DNA of 64,000 nt from Excoecaria cochinchinensis (Eukaryota > Streptophyta > Magnoliopsida > Malpighiales > Euphorbiaceae): contig CANTUQ010000035.1 in assembly GCA_947683425.1 (NCBI GenBank), positions 3,829,001 through 3,893,000 on the forward strand, read 5' to 3'. Under the pieces are notes generated by a model. The model was given only the letters and a program-made list of their open reading frames with translations. It had not been told where the DNA came from and ran no database searches. This document shows positions 33,215 through 44,946 of the stretch, in pieces. The translations under genes were made by a program, and so were the position numbers. How positions within the stretch are numbered: position 1 is the stretch's first letter; every line of letters begins with the position of its first letter.

Positions 33215-34210
33215 TTATCTTTAAGTCCTTCTTTAAAGGCATTCTCGATCTCTTCAAAGCATTATCTTCAAGTCCTTATTCAAAAGGCATTCTCAGTCTC
33301 TTCGGAGCATCCTGTTTAAGTCCTTGTTCAAAAGGCATTCTCAGTCTCTTAGGAGCATTACCTTTAAGTCCTTGTCCAATAGGCACCCCCAGTCTCCTTA
33401 AAAATTTATCTTCAAGTCCTTGCTCAAAAGGCATTTCGAGTCTCTTAGGAGCATTACCTTTAAGTCCTTGTCCAACAGGCACCCCTAGTCTCCTTAAAAA
33501 TTTATCTTCAAGTCCTTGCTCAAAAGGGCATTCCCAGTCTCTTCGGAGCATTACCTTTAAGTCCTTGTCCAACAGGCACCCCCAGTCTCCTCAAAACTTT
33601 ATGTTCAAGCCCTTGCTCAAAAGGCGTTCCCAGTCTCTTCGGAGCATTACCTTTAAGTCCTTTTTTTTAGAAGGCATCCTTGTCCAACAAGCATCTTCAA
33701 TCTCTTTAAAATATTATCTTTAAGTCCTTCTCTAAAGGCATTCTCAGTCTCTTCGGGGCATTATCTTTAAGTCCTTCTTTAAAGGCATTCTCAGTCTCTT
33801 CGGGGCATTATCTTTAAGTCCTTCTCTAAAGGCATTCTCAGTCTCTTCGGAGCATCATCTTTAAGCCCTTCTCTAAAGGCACTCTCAGTCTCTTCGGAGC
33901 ATTATCCTTAAGTCCTTCTTTAAAGGCATTCTCATTCTCAGTCTCTTCGGAGCATTATCCTTAAGTCTTTCTTTAAAGGCATTCTCAGTCTCTTCGGAGC
34001 ATTATCTTTAAGTCCTTCTTTAAAGGCATTCACAGTCTCTTCGGAGCATTATCCTTAAGTCCTTCTTTAAAGGCATTCTCAGTCTCTTCGAAGCATTATC
34101 TTTAAGTCCTTCTTTAAAGGCATTCTCAGTCTCTTCAGAGCATTATCCTTAAGTCCTTTTTTAAAGGTATTCTCAGTCTCTTTAGAGTACTACCTTTAAG
34201 TCCTTGTTCA
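33215..34210 (+). repeat. About twenty ~47-bp tandem repeats upstream of C 3' LTR
   Basis: The unit is built around TAAGTCCTTCTTTAAAGG and CATTCTCAGTCTCTTCGG. The first part (33280-33660) alternates two unit types (47 and 49 bp) giving a ~96-bp higher-order period; the later part is a simple 47-bp array. The antisense open frame 33276-33572 exists only because 96 is a multiple of three. Confidence 0.9.
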
Positions 34211-34800
34211 AGAGGCAATATCTCAAGTCCTATGAGGAGGCAAAATCTCAAGTCCTCTGAGGAGGCAAAATCTCAAGTCCTATGAGGAGGCAGAGTCTCC
34301 AAGTCCTCAAATTTAAGTCCTCCGATGAGGCAAACTTCCAAGTCCTTTGAGTAGGCATTTCCAAGTCACTCGAAGTCTTTTGAGGAGGCATATTTCATAA
34401 CCTTAGAACTTTCACACTTTGAATCTTGGTAGCAATTTGGTGCAAGCACTTTGAATCTTGATAGCGATTCAGTGCAATCTCAGAACCTTCGCACTTTGAA
34501 TCTTGGTAGCGATTCGGTGCAATCAATCAACCCAAGTCCTCTCCCGGGGAAAATCAACCCAAGACCTCTTAGGGGGCAGTCACTCCTTCAAAGTCCTCTT
34601 AAGAGGCAACTCCAAATGGTTAAACACCGACCCGGCTGAGGCTAGACACCGCACAGATTAGATGCCGAAGCGAGGAAGGTTAGGCACCGCACTCAAGTTA
34701 AACACCAACCCGGCTGAGGCTAGGCACCGCACAGGTTAGATGCTGAAACGAGGGAGGTTAAACACCGAACAATGGGCTAGACACCGCACAGGTTATATGC
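34205..34800 (+). repeat. Further short tandem repeats upstream of C 3' LTR
   Basis: Three successive blocks: ~26-bp units with AAGTCCTCTGAGGAGGCA (34205-34400); units with CACTTTGAATCTTGGTAGCG (about 34410-34525); and longer units with GGCTAGGCACCGCACAGGTT (about 34620-34800). An A-rich run of AAAATAAA/AACAAAA follows to 34850. Confidence 0.8.
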
Positions 34801-35040
34801 CCAAAATAAAAAAATAAAAAAATAAAAAAACAAAAAAACAAAAAAACGACAGGGGTTAACACGTCGGCAGACAGACGTTAACTACCCCAATAGCTCCAAC
34901 TTCATCCGGTTCAAAGCGTCGTTTCCTCAGGTACGTGCCTTTGCACCTCTTTTTGCTTTTCCTCTCTGAATTTTAGCCTTTCTTCTTTGAATTTTGGCTC
35001 ACCCTGCATAAGCACTAATTTCTCCAAACTTGGGAGCAAC

Positions 35041-36275
35041 TGTAGACACCGGGTCCGGAGTTGGATTTTTAAAATGGCAATGGCAATTTTGGGTCCTTGA
35101 TAAATTCCTCCAAAAAAACAATAATAATATTAAATACATAAAATATGTAGGTAAAATTAAAAATAAAAAAAAATAGGATTAGGTTAATTTAATTAGATAA
35201 ATCGAAAATTAAGATTAGTTTAATTTAATTAGTTGATATTGTAAGATAAATTAATAATTAACATTAGTTAATTAATTAGTTAATATTTTAGGATAATTAA
35301 AGTTGAAAAAAAAAAGAAGAAAATAAATGTGGGGTTTAATTAGATAAAATAGATGTCGTAATTTAAGTAGATTAATCAAATTAAGAAGGTAGGAAAATAT
35401 AGAGTGTTTAATTAGTAATGTTTAATTAATTAATATATGTGTTTAGTTTAAGTAAATTAAAAGTGTGTAAATTAGTTAAAATAAAAAAAATAAAAAAAAT
35501 AATAAAATGGAGGGAATTATTTAGATGACCTTAACCCTAATTCTAGGGTATAAAAACAATATGATGAGGAGATGAAAAGGGGGCTCTCTCGGCTGGACAA
35601 AAAAATTGAAAGAAAAAAAAATAAAGAAAGAGAGAGCAAGAGGGGGCAGAAGATGAAAAATCAAAGAATAAAAAAGGACAGAGAGGAGATTAAGAGAGAG
35701 CAAGTGAAAGGAATGCAAAGGGAGATAAATCAAAGGACAAATGAACTAAAATAAGAGAAGGAATTAAAGAAATTAAAAGGGAAAGAAGAAATAAAGGGGA
35801 ACAGAGGACCAGCCAAACGGGGACGATGCCGGAACCAAGGAAAAAGAAGAAAAAAAGGAAAGGAGGTGGCGGGGGCTCTGACGGCCAGCCACGGCGGCCA
35901 ATTGCCGCATGCGTCCCGCCACGGTGGAGATCGGACCCGGACGAAGCCGGTGGTGGTCGCCGATCGTCCGAAATCGCCGGCGTGAGGGAGATCGGCGAGG
36001 AGATTGGCGAGACGTTGCGGCGCGTTTTCCGGCGATGGCAAAGCTTCTTCCGGCACGTGGCCAACTCCGGCGGGCTCCCGACGTGGCGATCTTCCACTCG
36101 GTGCCGGAGGTGTCGACCACCGATGACCTCAGACGATGCCGGCGGCGAAAAACCGGTAAGGGATGTTTATTTCATTTATTTATTTTATTTTTATTTTTAT
36201 TTTTATTAATTAATTAATTAATATTAATTATTATTATTATTATTGGTATTTATTTGTTATTATTATTTAATATTC

Positions 36276-36312
<37 letters not shown>

Positions 36313-36539
36313 GATTGATTAATTAGTTTACATTATTATTATCATTATTATGTTATTATTGTTATTATTATTTTTATTTATCTATTATTAGTATTATTGA
36401 GCTATATTAATTTTATTGTTATTAATATTATTTATTTATCATTATATTCATTATTGTATTTATCTGTTATTGGTTATGGTATTTTGTGATTATTTGTTAT
36501 TATTATTATTAATATTATTGTCTTATGTTATTATATTAC

Positions 36540-36623
<84 letters not shown>

Positions 36624-36779
36624 CATTATTTGATTTACTTATTGTTAGTGTTATTGTATTATATTGTTATTTTTGTTATTGATGTTATTTAATTTATGAT
36701 TATTGTTATTATTATTGTGTTTGATATTATTATTGTATATATTTAGTTATTATTATTTCTTGTGTTATGTTATTATTTT

Positions 36780-36876
<97 letters not shown>

Positions 36877-36888
36877 CATTATAATTAC

Positions 36889-36952
<64 letters not shown>

Positions 36953-37876
36953 TATGTTTATTTATTATTTATTATCATTATTATTTACAGTATTGTCATA
37001 AACACCATTTTTATTGTCATTGATCACTATAATTGCCATTGTGTTTTACATTCATTAATTCTCAATTTATTTATTTATTCATTTATTATTTCATTTATTC
37101 ATCACTCAATTTAATTTAATCAATTATTAACTTTAATTATTTTTCTCAATTTATTTCATTCAATTGTTTGTTTATTCGCTTATTTATTCATTCAATTATT
37201 TATTTATTCACTATTAACCAATCTTATTTTCTGTCTTTACCGCAATGAGAGTAGTACGTGACTCGCCTACGGAGTTAGGCGGAGCATGGTCGATATGAGT
37301 AGATTAGGATTTATTTATCATTCGGAATATGTAATTATTATTATTTTATTTTATTCGGTTGTGGTTTGTAATAATAAAAGATTTTTGACCGCGCTTAAAA
37401 ATAACCACCACACAAAATGATAACTTGTTAATAAAACTGGACCAATGTCCTGGTTTTCATCCCAAAGCAAAGGTTTAAATTGATTTGAGAACTCAAAACT
37501 TTTCATAAAAGTAATTGGGAACCAATGTTTCCGCCTAAAAGAATAGCCGATTTATGTATGTATTTTTATCATTCTTTTATGGTTTCATATTTGTTTTCAG
37601 ATAATTATAATTATATTTTATTTACTGCTTTTTTTATACGTGCTTGTAATGCGCTTTAATTTTATTGTATAATTTGCATGTGAGAGAAGAGATAAAATAA
37701 TTGATCTTAAAAACCCATTCACATAATATTAACCAAAGGTATGAATAAGAGTGAGGTCCCGAACTCTCTCTGGTTTTGGGCCTCATAAGGTTAGAATTAC
37801 TTTCCCGATGTTTTATCGGGTGGCGACTCCATGATCCTTCCTTATGGTAGCCCGATAGACGGTGAGGTCGTCTACA
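35041..37876 (+). repeat. Right family C LTR
   Basis: TGTAGACACCGGG ... GTCTACA. TATA-like GGGTATAAAAAC near 35545; GC-rich block 35860-36150; long ATT runs (about 36536-36622 and 36893-36951) and CTA run at 36780-36820. Several differences from the left LTR in the GC-rich block are C/T or G/A at CG sites. Frames with poly-Tyr, poly-Ile or poly-Leu are artefacts. Confidence 0.9.
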
Positions 37877-38517
37877 CAAACTTAATTCATTTTTGGGTTT
37901 TATACAACTTGGGCTTTAATTGTACAAGTCATGTGCTTCCTTTAAAAGGTGATATGACTTATTTAAGTTACAAAGTTGGGCTAGGCGTTTTGGGCTTTCT
38001 TAAATGGATTTAGTTTAGCTAGTTGGGTTGTTACTTAGTCTTTTTATTTTGGGTTTGAAATTCGGCCAACTCTTTTATTTATTGGGTTTTATTTTAAGTT
38101 AAGTCTATTACTTATGTAATTGGGCTTATATTGCTTGTTCAACCCATGTGGAATTCGGCCTACTTGTTTAAAAGGCCTTATTTGCTTAATTAGGGTTAGG
38201 TTAAATTAGGAGGATATAAATATCTCTTAAGACATTGTAAAAATCAGATTTGAATGATATTTTCTTGGCATAGCCGAAATTTCTTGCTTAGATTGAGAGT
38301 GAATTGCTTTCTTTTCTATTGCATCAAGAACTTGATTAACTTATCAATTCTTTTGAGTTGTGGCATTTTTCTCGTTCTAAATTCCCAATTATTTGCGTTT
38401 TCATTCACATAGTTGTTTGGGGGTTCAATAGGGAGGGTTTTTTTTATCTAATTTGTTCTTTGCTAACCATCTTGTATGCGTGGGTTTGTAGCTTGTTAGC
38501 TATTGGGTTCCGCATCA
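37877..38517 (+). repeat. Family A LTR fragment, 5' part missing
   Basis: Starts within the A LTR (CAAACTTAATTCATTTTTGG) and runs to CCGCATCA at 38517. It includes the TATA region and U5. It adjoins the end of the family C LTR on the left and A3 RT sequence on the right. Confidence 0.75.
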
Positions 38518-39471
38518 TTAAGTTTAGCATACAACTTTTCATGCCTCAATGTTTGCAAAACTAAATTAATGTGCTCAATATGTTCCTCAAAAGACTTGCT
38601 ATAAATGAGTATATTATCAAAGTAAACAACAACAAACTTTCCTAAATATGCGCGCAATACATGGTTTATAAGTCTCATAAACATGCTAGGGGCATTAGAT
38701 AGCCCAAATGGCATGCCTAACCACTCATACAAACCATATTTAGTTTTGAAAGCTGTTTTCCATTCATTCACCAGGTTTCATTCTTATTTGATGATATCCA
38801 CTCATTAAATCAATTTTAGTAAAATACACATCACCACATAGTTCATCTAACATATCATCAAGCCTAGGAATAGGATGTCTATACTTTACAGTAATTTTGT
38901 TGACTGCACGACAATCAACACACATCCTCCATGTTCCATCCTTCTTAGGCACCAATAGAACGGGTACTACGCAAGCACTCATACTCTTCCTAACCAATCC
39001 CTTCTCCATGAGTTCTTCCACTGGCCTTTGCATCTCCTTAGTTTCCTTAGGATTGCTTCTATAGGCTGGTTGGTTAGGAATGGTGGATCCAGGTACAAAT
39101 TCAATTTGATGTTCTATCCCTCTCAAAGGTGGTAATCCATTTGGTAGCTCATCAGGAAAGACATCTGAATACTCCTGCAACAAAGACACAAAACTAGAAG
39201 GCAAAGATTCATGGTCAATGTCAGTGTCAGAAAACAAAATCTCTTTGTAAGTTACAAGTATCAATGGCTGCCCTTTTGCTAAAGCACTCCTAACCTCTCT
39301 TGCCCTTACATAAAAATTTTGTTTTTGCCTCCCACCTTTCTTGTTTTCACTCACCAATGGGCCATTTATTTGTTTTGTTTCTTTTCTGGTCTCTTTTCCC
39401 CCTTTTCTTTCTTTTTCTCTCTTCGTTTCACTCCCCTCTTCTCTCTTAGCCGAAGCCTCTCTCCCTCTCAA
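38518..39471 (-). pseudogene. Reverse transcriptase fragment of A3
   Basis: Encodes the pre-RT linker and RT fingers/palm: [49 protein letters not shown], then after a one-base shift at about 38770 [15 protein letters not shown] and the catalytic-site region [12 protein letters not shown]. The canonical YFDD is YFDN, so the second catalytic Asp is lost. It ends in a junction with an A LTR fragment. Confidence 0.85.
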
Positions 39472-39913
39472 CTAATTTCTTTTGATCTTCAAACACTTCT
39501 TGAGGTGATAATGGTGCTGATGTAACCTTTGTACCTTCATAAGAAAATGAGTAATGGTTAGTGTATCCATTATACAAAACATGTCTATCAAATTGCCATG
39601 GCCTCCCTAAAAGTAAGTGGCCTGCCTGCATAGGTACTACATCACAAACTACCTCATCCTTATACCTCCCAATAGAAAATGACACTCTTACTTGCCTTGT
39701 GACCTTGACCTCTCCACTATATTTTAACCATTGTAACTTATAAGGTCTAGGATGTCTTTTACACACTAGATTCAACTTATCAACCATATTCACACTAGCT
39801 ACATTAGTGCAACTACCACCATCAATAATAACGGTGCACACTCTCCCCGTAACTAAACACTTGGTGTGAAATATGTTCTCCCTCTGTTCTAGGCTTTCTT
39901 CCTTAATGTTCAA
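39446..39913 (-). pseudogene. Protease region of A3
   Basis: Encodes the retropepsin-like region with [16 protein letters not shown] (catalytic D-G-G), followed by [13 protein letters not shown]. The DGG variant instead of DTG/DSG is usual in this branch of plant chromoviruses, so it need not be a defect. The frame ends in REREGFG* where other copies read into the RT linker, so a frameshift lies near 39450. Confidence 0.8.
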
Positions 39914-39920
39914 GTTTAAA

Positions 39921-40365
39921 TAATGCGAAACCCAATAGCTAACAAGCTACAAACCCACACATACGAATTCGGTTAACAAAACAAAAGAGATAAAATCCCT
40001 CCTTATTGAACCCCCAATCAACATGTGAATGGAAACGCAAATAATTGGAAAATAAAGAACATGAAAAATGCCACAATCAAATAATTGATAAGTTAATCAA
40101 ATTCTTCATGCAATAGAAAAGAAAAGCAAGCAAATCTCACAAATCTAATCTATTAGAATTTTGGCAAAGCCAAGAAAAGAGGACAACCTCTAATGTTTAA
40201 TAATTCCAATCCCCCTTACAAATCACGTTTTTGGGAATATATATACTCCTTTATGCTAATAAAAATCCTAATTAATCAAATAAACCTTAAAACATGGGCC
40301 TTACACCAAGATAACTAAAGCCCACACTAATTAACTTAAAATAAAGCCCAAAAAGCCTAAAAAGA
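39921..40365 (-). repeat. 3' LTR of element B3, part 1
   Basis: Starts TAATGCGAAACCCAATAG (TGATGCGG with two changes) next to A3. It continues at 48022-48427 and 56392-56463. Left 5-bp flank TTTAA; the element's right end is outside the window. Confidence 0.8.
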
Positions 40366-40366
40366 A

Positions 40367-40837
40367 GAGGAAATTACACCAAATACAACCTTTTTAAATT
40401 TTCTTTCAAAAATATACTACTTTTTTATAACCTTTCATAAATAAAACTTTTTAAATTTTTAATTTCAAAAATACAACTTTATTTATCTCTCACTACTCTC
40501 TCTACCTTTCTAATTCTCCTCATCTGTTTTCTTTCTCCTTCCATCTCAACAACGTATTTCTCTTTTCTTTTTCGGTGTTCCCTTTCTTTTTCCATCTAAC
40601 CGGCTTCTTTCTCTTTCATCCTCCGGTATTCTTTTTCTCCTTCTATCTCCCTCATAGATGATTTGATTTGTTGGTACAGGGTAACAGAGATCTTAATTAA
40701 GTTTGTCCAATTAGTAATCGCATTGCTATCTGGTGCAGGGATGGAGGAGATCTAAAATATCTGGTTTCTTTTTGGAATTGATTTTTATTCAGTTCGTAGC
40801 GGGTTGTAGTCCGGTGAGAATGTTTTCTCACTTTTGT
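40367..40837. other. Left end of the gene-fragment-carrying insertion
   Basis: A/T-rich terminus, then a pyrimidine-rich stretch (40490-40650). I recognise no gene. Confidence 0.4.
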
Positions 40838-41684
40838 TGATGTGGAAGCCCAAGGCTAAAGAACCCGACACCCCTTGAACATACAATATGGCATAGACAT
40901 GAATAAGAGTAAATCCCCAACCCTATTGAACCCCCAATCAATAAAGTGAAAGGAAACACAAATAATTAGGTTGATTTAAACACAAGAACAGAATTCGCCA
41001 CAAGTAATTACCTTGATAAGAATTTATGTTCTTAATACAAAAGAAGAAGACAAGCTATCCTCTCCAAAGATGAATTCGGCCAAGCCAAAAGAAATTTATC
41101 AAATTAGTCAAATCTGCCTCCAATCTCATTATTGTGGAGTATATATACTCCCTTAAGCTAGAAAAACCCCTAATTAATCAAGTAGGCCTTAAAATATGGG
41201 CCTTACATCAAAATAACTAAAGCCCACACTAATTAACTTAAAATTCAGCCCAAAAGGCCTAAAAAGAACTAATTAAATGAGCCCAAGCTAATTAAAGCCC
41301 ATCTCACTTAAATAAGCCCAAAAGAATAAGTTAAGGCCTAGCATATTACAAATAATCAAATAAAAATAATAAATAAAAGCCTAAACTAAGAGCCCAAACA
41401 AATCAGCCCCTTAATCCACTAATTAGCACATGCATTGCACATGCTCTAGTTCACATGCATAGCACATATCAAGGTCACATGATCGGCACATGTCAAGTGT
41501 CACATGACCTGCACATGTTAAGTCGTCACATGACTAGCACATGTCCATCTTCAATTTGGCTTCTTCATAAATTTGGCCCATGGACTTCCTTCAAGCCTTC
41601 TTTAAGTTCTCCAAATTTGATCTCCATGAATATGAACTTCCATTGTTTATAATCTTGAAATGTTGACCCCCTGTGCACGCATCA
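40838..41684 (-). repeat. Family B LTR, left partner of the inversion
   Basis: 847 bp, plus-strand TGATGTGGAAGC ... GTGCACGCATCA; TATA region near 41140; CACATG array 41425-41545. Flanks TTTGT (40833-40837) and CTAGA (41685-41689) do not match each other, but each matches the reverse complement of a flank of the LTR at 44947. Confidence 0.9.
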
Positions 41685-42430
41685 CTAGACCTATATTAGA
41701 CGTATACTAGACCTATACTAGCCATATTCTAGACGTATACTATATGTATATTAGCCGTATACTAGACATAGACTAGATGTATACTAGACTTATACTATGC
41801 GTATATTAGACGTATATTAGACTTATATTAAATGTATACTGTATGTATATTAGATGTATACTAGACCTATACTAGATATATATTATATGTATATTAGTCG
41901 TATACTAGATGTATACAAAACATATACTAGATGTATATTAGATGTATACTAGATATATATTAGACGTATATTAGACGTATACTTGATGTATATTAGATGT
42001 ATACTAGACATATATTAGATGTATACTAGACATATAGTAGACTTTTATTAAACGTATACTTGACGTATATTAAACCTATACTAGATGTATACTTGACGTA
42101 TACTAGATGTATGCTAGACGTATATTAGACTTATACTATGCATATATTAGACGTATATTAGGCCTATATTAGATGTGTACTATATGCATATTAAATGTAT
42201 ACTAGACCTATACTAGCCGTATTCTAGACGTATACTATATGTATATTAGCCGTATACTAGACATATACTAGACGTATACTAGACTTATATTAGACGTATA
42301 TTACACTTATATTAGACGTATACTATATGTATATTAGATGTATATTAGACCTATACTAGACATATACTAGACGTATACTAGAATTATACTAGACTTATAG
42401 CAGACGTATATTAGACATATTATACGTATA
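41685..42430 (+). repeat. 11-bp minisatellite ACTAGACGTAT
   Basis: About 65-68 units of an 11-bp repeat with variants such as ATTAGACGTAT and ACTAGATGTAT. The array resumes in reverse-complement orientation at 45815. Confidence 0.9.
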
Positions 42431-42846
42431 TCAAAGCAAATTACAACACCTTTCAAGAATCGAAAAGGCGTGGGGATGACTTTAGCATATAACAACCGAA
42501 AATATGTTAATTGATTAGGCCATTCATTTTTCTTGGGTTAGGGTTTCATATTAGGGTAAGGACAGTGATTGCAACTATTTTGTTGCTTATACTTAATTTT
42601 TTTATTGTCCTTAACAGCAAAATCACCTATAATGTTGGAAGATTGTACACATTTGGAGGAAAGAAATTCATTTATTTTATATGTTTATACCGGTTTGTGA
42701 GTCATTGTCAGGATGTTTACATTATGTACAATGCATGGCTGTATAATAAAACATTACAAGAAACATTAATTGCAGCAGCAGGTAATTTGCTGAATAATTG
42801 GTTGCATCAAATACATTAATATTGACGACTTTGTCTTTTCTTGTAG

Positions 42847-43213
42847 ATGAATTGCATGGACTTGCTTTAGGGAGGAGCATAATAAAAAACTTGCACATGG
42901 CTGGTAAACAAGGGGTGATTAATGGATTAAATAGTATCAATTTTGATTACAAGGAACCATTATATGATGTGAACGAGCTACGTTCAATTGCGCCAGTAGA
43001 ACTCAGGTAGGGCTTTGATATACTATCAGTTATTGCTCGAATTGTTGATGGTAGTGAATTTGATGAATTCAAGAAATTGTATGGAACTGTGAGGACATTT
43101 TCAATTCCTGGAATTTCAATTTTTTTTGTTAAATTTTTGTTATGATATAGATTTATTAACAATATAATTCTGTTGCATTTGCAGACTCTTGTAACAGGGT
43201 TTGCTAGAATCTA
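42847..43213 (+). pseudogene. MCCB: Fragment of methylcrotonoyl-CoA carboxylase beta subunit gene
   Basis: The exon 42847-43088 encodes DELHGLALGRSIIKNLHMAG, KEPLYDVNELRSIAPVELR and [18 protein letters not shown]. An intron follows (GTGAGG at 43089 to TTTGCAG at 43184), then a second exon start TLVTGFARI. These match conserved parts of the mitochondrial leucine-degradation enzyme MCCase beta (biotin-dependent carboxyltransferase). An in-frame TAG at 43008-43010 interrupts it and the homology stops at about 43211. Retained introns mean it was captured from DNA, not from a processed mRNA. Non-functional as a carboxylase. Confidence 0.85.
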
Positions 43214-43357
43214 AGAGCACTATAACATTTTGTAAAAGTCAGGATATTTGTAAATCAACCATAACATGCACTCAGGCAATGGACCCACCTCCATATTCAA
43301 CTTTGTAGACTCTACAACAACTCCATCCAATGTTCTAACAGTGCAATGATATGTGAC
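43214..43357 (-). pseudogene. PAS1: Fragment of PASTICCINO1-like FKBP immunophilin gene
   Basis: After an acceptor-like TTTGCAG the minus strand encodes VTYHCTVRTLDGVVVEST, matching the first FKBP domain of the plant TPR-immunophilin PAS1. Beyond a one-base shift the other frame reads EYGG and HVM at the places expected from that domain. It abuts the MCCB fragment in opposite orientation. Only one exon, decayed. Confidence 0.65.
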
Positions 43358-43432
43358 CTGCAAACAGTTAACAGTTAAACATCTCATGCAGTAAAATGCT
43401 TGAAATCTATTCACTCGTGAAGAAAGCAACAA

Positions 43433-44213
43433 TCAACTAAAGCATAAAAAAATGATGTCTTTATAATTTTTAATTGACCACTCTATTAATGTTGATAAGC
43501 AATTTAATATATAATTCATATGGCTGATATAATCACACTTCCTCTCAAGCTTTCACAGACATCTAATGTATGAATGAGGCCAAATACCTCACGAATTCAA
43601 TTATTAGTTGAAGATAATTAATGGTTTCGATATATTTGGACAATCATTAAATTAATTATAAGGTAGATTGATCATCAAAGAAATTTGGAAATAAACAAAG
43701 ATTATTTCAACCACAAATAATACAATCATGTGTGCATCTACCAAACTTTAAGCAATTGCACTTGTCAAATTAAAAGCAATTTGATTCTATGGGCAATAAA
43801 CTGCCATTTTGCAGCAGCTTTTCTCTCCACCATAAAATGTCACCAACCCTTTTTTTTTCTTGGAAAAAAAATTGTGAAAATTATTCAATTGAATCCTTTA
43901 ACTTACATTTAGTTAATTAAGCCATTTAAACCTCTAGCTTTGATCATGTGATAAATGTCATTCAATTCAATTGCTGAGATAAGACTTTTCTAGCAATCTT
44001 TGCCAATTCTGGAGTTTTTGAGCCATAAGTAGACCACCAATCAATAGCATCCATAGTCACTACATGTATTTGAGTTGCAACCATATCATAAAGGCCTTTA
44101 TATTAGATGTAGGTAAGTGTAGCGTACCGGGAAACTATGGGGTAAATAGTACTGGAATGGATTTACTCCACTTAATTGCCACAATAACATACGCTTTAAA
44201 GCTGATAGCTGCA
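43433..44213. other. Captured or filler DNA, nothing recognised
   Basis: A/T-rich; no convincing ORF in either strand. It may include introns or non-coding parts of captured genes. Confidence 0.4.
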
Positions 44214-44585
44214 CTAAAGCATAAAGATTGATACCAAAACAGAAACTTCTTCACTACCTCCCATTTCAAAAAGAGCTTCAAGTTTATAAGCAGTGAGATG
44301 AAATTTAATTATGTTAAAAAAAATATATTTCAAATTTCTCATTCCAAGTAGTGATATCAAAATTTCAATCTTTATCCATCCCAACTCAATTGTTTGATGA
44401 CTCAACAAGACTTTAATCAAAATATGTATCAAATATATATCTATTTGAGAATGTACTCGGACAAGCTTGTAAACAACAGGATCAGTGAGCTGCTTCATTG
44501 AATATAAATAAAAGTAATTTTCCTCAACTTTTGCTGCCTCAAAGTTTGCTTCACCATTCCCCTTAATTCCAACCTCTGTTTCCAT
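44214..44585 (-). pseudogene. Possible captured first exon of an unidentified gene
   Basis: ATG at 44585 opens a frame with an exon-like beginning (METEVGIKGNGEANFEAAKV then LTDPVVYKLVRV), followed by hydrophobic low-quality sequence that looks like intron translated. A donor-like CCGA|GTACAT lies after KLVR. I do not recognise the gene with certainty. Confidence 0.35.
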
Positions 44586-44946
44586 GGAAAATCCACCAAG
44601 TGAAACTCAAATACACAAACTAAAAACCCCAAACAAAAAAAAAATAGATGCATAAATAGTTAATCACTTTCCTTTCCAAATAAAAACTTTTCCATCACAT
44701 GCTAATGAAACTTATAAATCAAATTTACTATCACTCCCATAACAAAATAGTCCATTAATACATTTTTGTTCCCTTATTCCATAAATCGAAATTCCAAAGA
44801 AAATTTCTCAACTAAAACCAATCTAAACTAACTTAAAAAAATCCAAGTATCTGACAACCATAAAACAAAGTAATTCAGTCCCAAGCTAGATGACAAGAAT
44901 AAAAGAAAATCGATTTAAAGATAATAAAATAAATTTATAGCACAAA
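44586..44946. other. A/T-rich segment, no gene seen
   Basis: Ends GCACAAA next to the right inversion-partner LTR. Its last five bases, ACAAA, are the reverse complement of the TTTGT at 40833-40837. Confidence 0.5.

Larger units (their letters stand above)
17569..37876 (+). mobile_element. Family C LARD-like LTR retrotransposon
   Basis: Left LTR 17569-28991 (about 2700 bp once element T and its target duplication are removed), interior 28992-35040 (6049 bp), right LTR 35041-37876 (2836 bp). Both LTRs run TGTAGACACCGGG ... GTCTACA. The interior has no ORF over 100 codons, so this fits a large retrotransposon derivative. Long interior, long LTRs and tandem repeats just upstream of the 3' LTR resemble Tat/Ogre-type gypsy elements (inference). 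Left-flanking sequence is C interior, so target duplication cannot be tested. Confidence 0.8.
38518..39920 (-). mobile_element. Family A remnant A3 (protease-RT)
   Basis: Only the protease through mid-RT region remains, truncated on the right by the B3 3' LTR (39921) and on the left by an A LTR fragment. It aligns throughout with 51240-52610 of the nearly complete A element. Confidence 0.85.

Noticed and set aside
33276..33572. Antisense frame with repeated QGLKGNAPKRL units
   Set aside because: It stays open because the repeat period there is about 96 bp, a multiple of three; no start context, and it is lost in the 47-bp part.
35826..36217. 102- and 127-codon Arg/Gly-rich frames in the right C LTR
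   Set aside because: GC-rich LTR leader with several frames open at once; ends in the ATT-rich region.
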